From: Montifringilla adamsi
Taxonomy: Eukaryota; Chordata; Aves; Passeriformes; Passeridae
Direction: 5' to 3'
Assembly: GCA_017590115.1 (NCBI GenBank)
Contig: JAGGNK010013558.1
Span: 19,196,992 to 19,260,991, forward strand
DNA length: 64,000 nucleotides
Numbering within the stretch: the first letter of the stretch is position 1; the number at the start of each line of letters is the position of its first letter. The notes beneath the pieces are model-generated. The model saw only the letters and a program-made list of their open reading frames with translations. It was not told the DNA's origin and did no database searches. Positions 11,716 through 21,406 of this stretch are shown one piece after another. The position numbers were made by a program, and so were the translations under genes.

Positions 11716-12804
11716 CTGTGTGCCTGGCAGGGAGTGCAGCTTTCAGTGCAGCAGCTGCAGGGGTGCTGCAGGTGAGGCTGCACCCAGCACACCCTGCATG
11801 CTCAGCCCTGGGTATCCCCTGAACCCCAAACCCACCAGAAAACCCAGATTGTTCCTCCCCATCCTGCTCTTTTAGTGGCTTCCAAAATTCACTTTTCCCT
11901 TGGAGTTCTTTGGATTCCCCAAATTTAATTCCTGGTTTCTTTTCTCATTGTTTTTAAGTTGTGCATGACATAGGAAATTTTTTTTTGTTTTTTTTTTTGG
12001 GTCATTTGGGCTGATCCGTTCTTAAGGAGTGGAATGTGTAAATAGCTGGAATGCAGATTTTTTTCAGGAGATTCTTTAAAGTCAGAGAAAGGGGGAGGGA
12101 AGGAAGTGATTCTCTTGTGTCCCAAAGTCCATGTCAGAGAGAATAAATATTTCCTCTGGTGTGAAAAATATTTTTATAACTGGTTGAAAGTGCAGGTATT
12201 GAGTTTATCAGGAAAAAGAGAGTTAAGGAATACTAAAATTAGCAGATTCTTGTCTGAATTTTTTCATGTCCAAAAAAAACTGTTGATTGCAAATAGTTGC
12301 TTCAAGCATTGACAAGGGCCACCTTTTGCCTATGAAGAAAAAAAAAAAAAAAAAAAAAAAACAAATATAAATCTTGCATTGATTAAAAAAAAAAAGGAAA
12401 AAAAACAGGAAAAAATTAAAAAAAAACCTGAGAAAAAAAAGCAAAAAAAAAAAAATCTTTAATCCAAGTAGCATTAGGTATTGCTGTCTGATCAGTTGTA
12501 TGGTTATTTGAAAGGTTCACATGATGTGGCATCAAAAATTGTTTTTAGTGTTTTTACAGCATCCCTCTGCCACTAAATAGTTGACTTGAATTTTGGAAAA
12601 AGGAAACTGTTGGTGTTTATATGTATATGTGTGTGTATATATGTATTTATAGATCCGTGTGTGTGAGTTCCAGGTGAGTTCAATAGTTTTTTTCCCATGC
12701 ATGTGTATTTCATACATATCTGGCTGATATATTCTATTTCACCATACACCGATTTTATAATTTATTAAATGTCAGTTAAAAAAAATGAAAAAAAAAGAAA
12801 TAAA

Positions 12805-13189
12805 AGGATAGAAAATGGGAAAGACTTTATTTTTGAAACAATCTGATTTTGAAGTGATTCAACCTCTGCTAGGAATATCTCTTACCCAGTTTAGGAGAAG
12901 ATTTTTCGTGGATAAGCTGGAGGATTTTTCTGGAATTGGGGGTGTGAGTGCCGTGGTTTGCCTGGAGCCTGCGTGTCCCAGCTGCTGGAGCATCCAGCAG
13001 GAATTTGGGACTGCTCACAGCTCCTTTCCCACCTCGCCATGGAGCCTGAGAAGGGTGAGCCCAAGAGCAGCAGGATCAAAACCCCATTAACGCCCTGGAA
13101 ATGGAACTTGGCAGTGCTGCTGTCCTGGATTTGGCACCTTGGCAATGGCAGCTCGGCTTGGTGTTCCCATTCCCTGGGATCCTGCTGGG
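12805..13189. other. Intergenic, nothing recognised
   Basis: Unique-looking sequence between the proximal PIAS1 3' end and the first intergenic minisatellite. Confidence 0.5.
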
Positions 13190-13705
13190 AGAAAGGCTCC
13201 AGGTCCAAAACTCTGACAGTGCCATGGGAAATGGGACGTGGTGGCATCCTGGGATTTGGCACTTTGGGAAAGGCAGCAGCATTCCCCATTCCCCGTGATC
13301 CCACTGGGAGGAAAGCTCCCTGTTAATCCCATGGGAAATGGGACGTGGTGGCATCCTGGGATTTGGCACTTTGGGATAGGCAGCAGCATTCCCTATCTCT
13401 GTGATCCCACTGGGAGGAAAGCTCCCTGTTAATCCCATGGGAAATGGGACGTGGTGGTGATATCCTGGGATTTGGCACTTTGGGAAAGGCAGCAGCATTC
13501 CCTATCTCTGTGATCCCACTGGGAGGAAAGCTCCCTGTTAATCCCATGGGAAATGGGACGTGGTGGTGATATCCTGGGATTTGGCACTTTGGGAAAGGCA
13601 GCAGCATTCCCTATCCCTGTGATCCCACTGGGAGGAAAGCTCCCTGTTAATCCCATGGGAAATGGGACGTGGTGGTGGTGATATCCTGGGATTTGGGAAT
13701 GACAG
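13190..13705. repeat. About 110-base minisatellite, five copies
   Basis: Unit combines GTGATCCCACTGGGAGGAAA, GCTCCCTGTTAATCCCATGG and GAAATGGGACGTGGTGG with a GATATCCTGGGATTTGGCAC segment. Middle copies are almost identical and vary in the number of GGT triplets. It is open in several frames on both strands, which is a repeat effect and not coding. Confidence 0.92.
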
Positions 13706-14089
13706 CTGGGCTTGGTGCTCCCATTCCCTGTGATCCCACTGTGGGGAAGGCCCCAGGTTCAGGGCTGGCATTTGTGACCTGTGCCCTGCAGCCCTGCGGG
13801 ATCCATGGCCCGGATCATTCCCGTTCCACACTCCAGCATTCCCGAGGCTGGAATTCCTCTGTGCCTGCAAGCCCAAGTGAGCCTTGCTTGGTGCAAGTCT
13901 CGCTCTGCTTCTCCCCATTCCCTGCCACAGTCATTCCCAAATAACTCCTGAATTCCCAAATAACTCCCAGCCTCTGGCTCTGTGGTCTCTGCTCTCCAGT
14001 GGGGGCCTGGGCTGTGCTCCTTGGAATTGCAGGTGGGATTGTCCTCGGGGTGGGACACGGGAGGAGCAAGGTGAGCACAGCCGTGGCTG

Positions 14090-14995
14090 GGGGGTTCCAC
14101 ACATCTGGGCCGTGCCTGGGATGTGCACATCTGCCTGGGGGATGTGCTCAGGTGTCTGGGACATGCTGACACACCTGTGGGATGTGCACGGGTTTGGGAT
14201 GTGACACATGTCTGGGATGTGCACACATCTGGGATTGTTCACATGTTTGGGATGTGCACAGATGTGCGGGTGTGCACGCGTGTCTGATCTTCACACACCT
14301 GGGATGTGCACACACACCTGGGATGTGCACGCACACCTGGGATGTGCACACACACCTGGGATGTGCACGCACACCTGGGATGTGCACACACACCTGGGAT
14401 GTGCACACACCTGTGGGATGTGCACACACACCTGGGATGTGCACACCTGTGGGATGTGCACACACACCTGGGATGTGCACACACATCTGGGATGTGCACA
14501 CACACCTGTGGGATGTGCACGCACACCTGGGATGTGCACACACACCTGTGGGATGTGCACACACACCTGTGGGATGTGCACACACACCTGGGATGTGCAC
14601 ACACACCTGTGGGATGTGCACACACCTGTGGGATGTGCACACACACCTGGGATGTGCACGCACACCTGGGATGTGCAGCCACCTGTGGAACATGCACACA
14701 CGTGTGTGGGACGTGCACAGGAGTGCCTGGGGTGTGCACTGACCTGTGGGACGGGCACGTGTGTGTGTGGGGGGACATTGACACACGTGGTGGGACATCC
14801 ACACGTGTTTGGGGTGTGCACACACGTGTCACACCCACACATTGGGATGTGCACGTGTCCCACACACATTCACGCATTTGGGATGTGCACACACACGTGT
14901 CACACTCTCACACTCACACCTGGGACGTGCACACGTGTCACACACGTGTCACACACACACAACACTCACGTTTGTGACGTGCACACGTGTCCCTG
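14090..14995. repeat. 19-base minisatellite, about 40 copies (CACACCTGGGATGTGCACA)
   Basis: Tandem units CACACCTGGGATGTGCACA and a 20-base CACACCTGTGGGATGTGCAC variant, regular at 14285-14690 and decaying outward into CACGTGT-rich sequence. It gives long stop-free frames on both strands because the unit lacks stops. About twenty CACCTG E-box hexamers fall in the core 400 bases. Confidence 0.95.
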
Positions 14996-15289
14996 CAGCA
15001 GGAGCAGGGACAAGGAGCTGCAGCTGCCTTGGAGCCCCTGTGCCATCCTTTAGGAGCTGGAAATTCCCCCTGAGCCATCCCAGACCTGCCCCTGCAGGGG
15101 GATGGAACAATAATTCCCTTTCCTCTCCCTGGAGCATCCCACAGCTGGGATGGTCCAAGAGTTCCTTGGATTCTGCAGGAGCTGCAGAGCCCAGGAGTCT
15201 GAGGAGAACGTGGTGAAAATTCCTTCTTTGTTGCAGTTGAACATTTCAGGGTTTGAAGCCCGTTTTAGTGGGAAAGGTTTTGGTTTAGC

Positions 15290-15690
15290 AGTGTGATTTT
15301 TATTTTATTTTTTTTAAATAGAACTTAGATTTCTAACAAGGGAAACTCACTGGTGGTCCCCAAAAGTGCTGCTGTTCGTGAATTAACAAAGGGGAAAAAA
15401 TGTAAATAAGGACAATGTGAAAATGACCATGAATTCCACGAATGGAAAGCTCTCATCCATTGCCTTAAACCTTTTCTCTTCGTTTTCCTTAGGGCATGCC
15501 AAAGCAATCCATGGATTTACAAATGTACAGTAGCCCAATGTCAGTTTGTACAGAGTGAAAATATTTATTATATGCATTGGAAAAAAAAAAGAAAAAAAAA
15601 ACAAACCAAGCCCTGGTTTACCCACTGAATGTTCCCTGTTTCTGTAGCAATCCTTCGACAGAATAAAAAGCATTCGGTTATTTTGTGTTT
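15290..15690 (+). other. Candidate distal 3' UTR end of PIAS1
   Basis: Low-repeat, AT-rich block that looks unlike the surrounding minisatellites. It has TATTTATTATATGC, an A-rich tract, then AATAAA at 15662-15667 followed by a T/GT-rich stretch, the layout of a cleavage and polyadenylation site on the plus strand. PIAS1 is the only upstream plus-strand gene. Assignment is inference. Confidence 0.35.
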
Positions 15691-16679
15691 CCTGAGGGGG
15701 GAGAGTGGGAACAGAGGGTTTTCCTGGGTGTTTTTTGGGGCTGGAATGGGTTTTTTTGGGATTATTTGGTGCTGTGACAGCGCTGCTTTGTCCTGGGAGT
15801 GTGTGTGAGGGGCGGCTCCTCCCTGGCAGCTTTTCTTTGGGAATGTTTTCCCATCCTGGAGCAATCCCAAGGGACTGGGAGCTGCTGTGTCTGCAGGAAT
15901 GGGGAGGGATGAGGCCAGGGATGGATGGGATCCCTTGGAATTTGGGAACAAATTCTCAAGGAATTCCTTGTCCCATCAGCTCCACAAAACCTTTCCTGGA
16001 TCCAGGAGAGCTCTGGGATCCAGGAGCAAACCCTGGTGTGGGCAGAGCTGCGTTCCCAGCTTTGTCCAAACTTTGGGATGAACAGGATGGGAGAGGAGCA
16101 GGGAAATCCCACCCGTGGCTCTTTCCAGCTGCTCCTGGTTTTCCTGTAGGGCCGAGCTCTTTGTAACTCTGATTTTCAGGTTTTTCTGGAGTATTTCCTT
16201 CCCCTGGAGTAGGAAGAGCTAATTAAGGGTTGAAGGGTGTGGCCGTGTCACTTTTCCATGGAGCAAAGTTCATTTTCCATGGAACAAAGTTGATTTTCCC
16301 TGGCAAGAAGCTGCTCAGAGAGCCTGGAATGTGGGGATCCCAGTCTGGGCTCCCTGGGACTGGGGTTGCTGGGAGAGCACAGGGATGGGAGCGTGGATCA
16401 GGATCTTTTCCTTCACTGCAGGAATGAAATCCCTGGATCTGTTCCCATGCCTTGTGTAGAGTTCAGCAATGCCATTTAATTTTCCATCAGTTTCCCCCAT
16501 GTTTGGTGTTCCATGAGGATAATCCCTATTTTGCCCTCACAGGGACACTGCTATGGATGTGGGAGGTTGGGATTTGTTGGGATTTGCTTGGATTTTAGGG
16601 GTTTTTTTCCAATTTCTTCCCAGCTTTGTGTGGCATTCCTGGGTGGTGGCCTTGGAGCATTCCAGCTCTCTGCAGGGAT
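15691..16679. other. Intergenic, nothing recognised
   Basis: GC-moderate sequence with no gene signal. A short 27-base duplication (TTTTCCATGGAGCAAAGTT type) lies at 16253-16305. Confidence 0.5.
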
Positions 16680-16865
16680 GGGTGAACCACGGAATCCTGG
16701 GATAATTTGGGCTGGAAAGGACCTTAGATCCCATCTCATTCCATGGCCAGGGACACCTTCCACTGTCCCAGGCTGCTTCAAACCCAATCCAGCCTGGCCT
16801 TGGACACTTGCAGGGATCCAGGGGCAGCCACAGCTGCTCTGGGAATTCCTTCCCAATCCCTTGGA
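16680..16865 (-). mobile_element. CR1-like LINE 3' fragment, antisense
   Basis: Contains the hallmark antisense CR1 string: GGCTGGAAAGGACCTTAGAT, GACACCTTCCACTGTCCCAG and CCTTGGACACTTGCAGGGA in the expected order. Confidence 0.75.
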
Positions 16866-17661
16866 TCTGCTGCGGCTGCCAGGATTTAATTCCTGGTTAT
16901 TTCATTGATGGAGCAAAGAGGAGATTCAGGATTTAAAAAGGGGTGGAGGGAGAGGAGGAGGCTCCTGGAGAGAAGCCAGAGCAGATTTATGGGAATACTG
17001 GAGTTTTCCAGGTCGCTGCTTGTGCCACCATCCTGTGAAACCTCCCAGCTGAATCCAGGGAGAGCAGGGAGAAATTCCAGCTGCCCCTTTGAGGACCTGC
17101 TGAAGGCTCTGAGATCCAGGAGGGACAAAAACGAGGATCAGAAGGGGTTTAATCAACCTGGAAAATGAGGATCAGAGGGGATTTCATCAGTCTGGAGTAG
17201 GGGAGTCTTTCCTGGTGTGGAAAAGGGGAATTTTCCTGAGGAGGTTTTTCCTGGTGTGGAAAAGAGGAATTTTCCTGGCCCTGTTTTTCCTTTATGCAGA
17301 CACCAAACACCTGCTGGGCTGTGCTGACTTGCAGAACCAGGAGACCTCGACCTTCTGCCACAATCCCAGTATTTAAATGCTTTTTAAAATCATTTTTTTT
17401 AAAGCTTGACACGTGTTGTCACACTCAATTTATTTCAATAACAGTTGTTATTGCTATAACAACATATATATATATATATAAAATAATATTATTTCTTGTT
17501 TTTCCAGGAATCAGGGGGGAACCTATGGAAGTGTCAGCACTAAATGAAGGCAAAATCAGGTTTTGAAAGGCAACTGATGGTTCCTGAGTCTGATTAGAAA
17601 GTGGGAAAAATAGAAATAAAAGCCCTGCAGGTGCTGCTCTCAGCAAATCCCACTCTGGGTT
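16866..17661. other. Intergenic with (TA)n microsatellite
   Basis: 17465-17481 is a TA run. 17170-17290 repeats a TTTTCCTGGTGTGGAAAAG motif. Just upstream of the CALML4 stop this probably includes its 3' UTR: on the minus strand AATAAA (plus tttatt) occurs near 17428-17433. Confidence 0.45.
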
Positions 17662-17759
17662 TCAGTAGTCGACCGAGGGAAGGCAAATGTGGTGCACAAA
17701 TTCCTCGTATTTGATGGTTCCATTTGGCCCAACTTTGGCTTCTCTTAGCAGGTCATCCA
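17662..17759 (-). CDS. CALML4: CALML4 exon 5, last EF-hand and stop
   Basis: Reads VDDLLREAKVGPNGTIKYEE then FVHHICLPSVDY and TGA. Acceptor tttcag. The EF loop AKVGPNGTIKYE lacks the first Asp. Confidence 0.95.
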
Positions 17760-20533
17760 CTGAAAAAATGGGAAAATATCGTTGGGATGGGATATTTGGG
17801 GGTGTTGGGGGGTTCAGAAGGAAAGCAGCACTGCAGGGTTTGGGGTTTGGGGGATTTTTGTTGGCAATCACCTCTGGGATCAGGTGAGAGTTTCAAACTG
17901 GCATCAGCCAGCACCTGGATTTTAATTCCATGTAAAATCCTCTGCAGCAGGGATATCCATCTTTTTGAGTTCCACAGAGAGGAAAAAAACCCCACAAATT
18001 TAGTCCAGGTGGGCTTTTGGGTTTATTGTGCCCCTCAGAGCTGAATTTTCTGACAAACTGAAGGGGTTTGTGGGTTTTGCCTCTTTTTACTTTGGTGTCT
18101 CCTGCTGGCACAGACCCTTCCTCATCCCAGAGGCAGCTGCAGAGGAGGAGAAGGAAAAGAGAGATGGAGGAAAGGAAAGGAAAGGAAAGGAAAGGGAAAG
18201 GGAAAGGGAAAGGGAAAGGGAAAGGGAAAGGGAAAGGGAAAGGGAAAGGGAGCTTGGTCCCAGGGGGAATTGCAGGGCACCTTCCTCGTCGGAAAGCTTC
18301 TCCCCCAGCCGGGTGAGCTTGGCGCGGAGCTCGGGCACGGCGATCACTCCTCTCTTCTGCCTGTCGATCATGGCCAGCGCTCTCAGGATCTCCTCCTCGG
18401 GCTCCTCCTGCTTCATCTGCCTGTACATGATGTTCAGGAAGGTGGAGAAGTCCAGCTCTGAGTTCCTGTCTGGGAAAGGGAGGGCAGGTCCTTTGGGAAT
18501 GGCTCCGTTTGGGGCTGGACCCAGGATTAAACACCCTCCTCCTCCTCCCCCAGTTCCCATTCCTGGGGTTTCTTCTCCCTCACCTTGGGGTTTCCTTTCC
18601 CTGTCCCTGATCTGGATCAGGGCACGTCACAGCTGGGGTTTTTCCTCCTAAAATCCCATTTAAAGCTCTGTTCAATTTGTGCTCTGAACTCAGATCCTGA
18701 ATTTTTAATCCCCCCCGCCACCTGATCTCAGAATTCCTTTGTTTTTGTGCTTTGTTTTTCCCACAGATCTTCAGCTGAACATCTTTCTGTTCATCTCTTC
18801 CACCCCTTTTTGTTGGCCTGGACAGTTTCCCACCCTCCAAATCCATATTAAATGTTTGTCTCCAGCTTTTTTAGGGATTTTAATGGCACTGTTTTGATCC
18901 GTGGGCTGGATTTAACACATCACAACAGCTTCTGGAGACTGCTCTGGGTGGATGTTCCCTCCTGGAACATCCCAGCTCCAATAAAATGGAATTTTCCCGT
19001 GTTTAATGCCCGTTTTGGTGGAGGTGCAGGTAGCTCACCGATCCTGTGCAGCTGCAGGTGCCTCTGCACTTCTCCCGGCGTGGGGCTGGCTCCCAGGCAC
19101 CGCATCACTGCCAGCAGGTCCGAGGCTTTGATCTTCCCTTTTTGTTTCTTGTCGTACAGGGAAAAACATTCCTTGAACTCTAATTAAGAACCAAACCTCG
19201 GTTACCCGGCAGGATCCCGCTGAGCCCCGCGCCGGGGCCCGGGCAGGATTCCAGCCGGGATCCGCTTCCAGCGCGGGGGTGTCGCCTTTCCAGGAGGGTG
19301 ATGGGCACGGGGGGGGGGAACCAGGGGGAATTAAGGGTAATTAAAACCCCAAGCGGCGCTAATTGGGGCCCTCCAGGCTGAGGAAGCGGGGCTGGGAGGG
19401 GAAAAGGGCTGAGAAACCGGAGGGTTTGGTTAAAAGTGCTTTTCTTGCCTTGGTGGGGTGGGAGAGAGGAGGATGATGGAGGAGGAAGACAAGGAAAAAA
19501 GAGGAGAAGAGGGAGAAGGAAACGAGGAGGGAAAGAAAGTAGAAGGAAAAGTGGAAGGAGGGGAAGAAGGAAATGAAAGGAGAGGAGAGGAGAGGAGAGG
19601 AGAGGAGAGGAGAGGAGAGGAGTTGGAGGTGGAGGCTGCAGAAACCCAGCCTCGTTTGGTGCCATCCTTGTCCCCTCTGTCCCCAGCCCTCGCTGCTGGG
19701 GCGGCTGTCCCGGGGATGCTCTGGGGGTGTCCCGGGGTGCCCCAAGGATGCTCCGGGGGTTCCCGTGGGCGCCGTGGCCTCCCCTGGCCCGGCCGCCTCC
19801 TCCGCTCGGCGGAGCTGATCAGATTTGCAATAATGCTCTCATTGGTGCTCTCATTAATACTCTCATTAATGACCTAATTAATACCCTTATTTCAGCTTCC
19901 TTCGGCCGTTGCCGGAGCAATCCCAGCCCCGGGCGCGGCTCCCCTTTCCCAGGGCGGCTCGCAGTGGGAATTTGGATCCCCTGCGCTGCCTCCTTCCTCC
20001 TCCTCCTCCTCCTCCTCCTCCGGCTGATCTTGCGCTGCAGCATTTCCCTGGATTGGGGAGATTTCCCTGGGATTGGGGAGGTTTCCCTGGAATTGGGGAG
20101 ATTTCCCTGGGATTGGGGAGATTTCCCTGGGATTGGGGAGATTTCCCTGGGATTGGGGAGATTTCCCTGGGATTGGGGGGGTTTCCCTGGGATTGGGGAG
20201 ATTTCCCTGGGATTGGGGAGGTTTCCCTGGGATTGGGGGGGTTTCCCTGCTTTCCCTGGATCCCGCAGAGCCGGGAGCAGGCAACAGCGAGCCCACCCCG
20301 CGACACTTTGGGGCCATTTTTATATAAAACAAATTTAATCTCGTAATAATTAACGCCCGAAGCGGAACAAACCCGTACCTACCATTAATCTGATCCTGGG
20401 ACAGAAACTTTGCCTGGAGCAGGAACAGAGAGAAAAAAAAACAAAACCAAACAAAAAAACACCAAAGCGAGCAGGTTTAAAAATGCGATTTTGGGGCGCA
20501 GAGCGGGCGGGGGTCGCAGGCGTCACTCACCAT
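17662..20533 (-). CDS. CALML4: CALML4, calmodulin-like protein 4 (complete)
   Basis: Five coding exons on the minus strand (20531-20533, 20383-20413, 19039-19179, 18281-18469, 17662-17759) join to 462 bases: 153 residues and TGA, the length of the family's canonical isoform. It begins MAKFLSQDQINEFKECFSLY and ends HHICLPSVDY. Four EF-hand units are visible, but their loops lack the usual Asp/Asn/Glu pattern (for example DKKQKGKIKASD and DRQKRGVIAVPE), so calcium binding is unlikely. Known role: light chain of myosin-7b in the intermicrovillar adhesion complex of the brush border. The start is ATG alone in exon 1, split from exon 2 exactly after the Met codon, as in calmodulin genes. CALML4 lies tail-to-head with CLN6, about 0.6 kb apart. 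Confidence 0.96.
18168..18252. repeat. (GGAAA)n / (GGGAAA)n microsatellite in CALML4 intron
   Basis: Pure purine run of GGAAA then GGGAAA units. It ends 28 bases from the exon 4 donor, so it sits in the first bases of the intron. Confidence 0.95.
18281..18469 (-). CDS. CALML4: CALML4 exon 4, second and third EF-hands
   Basis: Reads DRNSELDFSTFLNIMYRQMK, then EEPEEEILRALAMIDRQKRG, and ends GEKLSDEE. Acceptor tcccag. The donor gtgccc is weak but the phase into the last exon is right. A GGGAAA microsatellite starts 28 bases past the donor. Confidence 0.93.
18470..19038 (-). other. CALML4 intron 3, nothing recognised
   Basis: Ordinary intron between EF-hand exons with no repeat or second gene visible. 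Confidence 0.5.
19039..19179 (-). CDS. CALML4: CALML4 exon 3, first EF-hand
   Basis: Reads EFKECFSLYDKKQKGKIKAS then DLLAVMRCLGASPTPGEVQ and RHLQLHRI. Acceptor aattag, donor gtgagc. Confidence 0.95.
19565..19625. repeat. (GGAGA)n microsatellite in CALML4 intron
   Basis: Perfect GGAGA units inside a longer purine-rich block (19450-19640). The surrounding intron 2 (19180-20382) holds also a TCC run at 19993-20022 and the 20-base minisatellite listed next. Confidence 0.93.
20041..20255. repeat. 20-base minisatellite, about 10 copies, in CALML4 intron
   Basis: Unit GGGATTGGGGAGATTTCCCT, highly homogeneous with occasional GGGGGG variants. It leaves all frames open for over 80 codons, which is a repeat artefact. 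Confidence 0.96.
20383..20413 (-). CDS. CALML4: CALML4 exon 2 (31 bases)
   Basis: Encodes AKFLSQDQIN plus one base. Acceptor ctccag, donor gtaggt. Short but in phase with both neighbours. Confidence 0.92.
20531..20533 (-). CDS. CALML4: CALML4 exon 1 (start codon only)
   Basis: CCCAAAAATG followed by donor gtgagt. Only the Met codon is coding, a gene structure shared with calmodulin genes. Confidence 0.85.
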
Positions 20534-21117
20534 TTTTGGGGACAATCCCTGCGCTCCGGGACCCGCGGGAGCGGCGGCGGCTGCGGCCACTTCGTGCTTT
20601 ACCCGGGGCCAAAGTCCGGGCGGGCGGGCGGAGGCTGAAATAAATCCCGCTGCCATGGCTACGGCAGCTCAGCCTGCTGCTCCCGCCGGGAAAAGCGATT
20701 TCCCAGCCTCGGGATGGGGCTCGGGGGTTCCAAACCCACCGGGTTGAGCATCCCGAAGGAGCGCAGCCGGCACTGAGCTCGGCTGCTGGGAGAGGAGGGG
20801 GAGGAGAGTGCAAAAATCCAGAAATTCAAAGTTTAAAAAGAAAAAAAAAAAACACCAACAATTTAAAAATGGAGTTCACCCCCTGCCCGATGGATTTTGG
20901 GGCCATTTGTGGGGAATTGGCCTCTCCTGCCTCATTCCTGTGCTCAGCAGTGAGAGCGAATTAATTAAATCTAATTAATCCCCTCCCTGACCAGCCGTAA
21001 TCATCACACAGCCACCACCACCACTCAGGAATTTATTCCAAACACACGGACCTACATTAGAAAAAACTAGATTTCTTCTTTTTTTTCCCCCCACCCCCCC
21101 TCAAAAACACCAAAAGC
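20534..21117 (-). promoter_or_regulatory. CALML4 upstream region and CLN6 3' UTR
   Basis: GC-rich sequence at 20534-20780 just upstream of the CALML4 Met codon is the likely promoter and 5' UTR; no TATA box is evident. The CLN6 3' UTR runs from 21117 down to a minus-strand AATAAA (plus tttatt) at 21032-21037. Confidence 0.5.
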
Positions 21118-21406
21118 TCAGAAACCGCCCTTGGCTGCGTGCAGGTTGTTCATGTGCAGGGTGTAGAAGGCCCAGGGCTCGGGGATGTAAATCACCCCGG
21201 GGTACTTTTTCCGGAGGATTTTGTCATTCCAGAGCCAGCCCACCCAGGCGGCGATGAGCAGCAGGGTGATGATGAAGGAGAGGAAGAGGAAGAGCCCGTT
21301 GCTGTCCAGCACCAGCCCCTTGCGCCGCTGGTGCAGCACCAGGGCCATCATGGCGAAGAAGGTGAAGATGTAGAGGATGAAGATCTGGCCCTCGGTCACC
21401 AGGTAC
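21118..21406 (-). CDS. CLN6: CLN6 exon 7 and stop
   Basis: Encodes [40 protein letters not shown] and [20 protein letters not shown], ending [10 protein letters not shown] before TGA. Two membrane spans. The first 73 bases with the acceptor are duplicated in the upstream intron. Confidence 0.96.

Larger units (their letters stand above)
9880..12804 (+). other. PIAS1: PIAS1 3' UTR (proximal), A/T-rich with minisatellite
   Basis: Follows the TGA directly: T-run, G-run and A-rich tracts at 9888-10200, then a CR1 fragment and a minisatellite (listed separately), then A-rich sequence at 12330-12460. Possible poly(A) signals AATAAA occur at 12142-12147 and 12799-12804. How far the real transcript runs is an inference; a distal end near 15667 is possible. 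Confidence 0.5.

Noticed and set aside
13190..14995. CRISPR-like direct repeats
   Set aside because: Units are head-to-tail with no unique spacers and the genome is vertebrate; these are minisatellites.
14148..15053. Open frames of 190-280 codons on both strands
   Set aside because: They come from a 19-20 base repeat without stop codons; the predicted proteins are simple CHTPGMCTHTWDVH-type repeats with no family resemblance.
20041..20255. NF-kB site cluster in GGGGAGATTTCCCT
   Set aside because: The unit has one base too many between the G and C halves for the usual GGGRNNYYCC site, so I do not call it.
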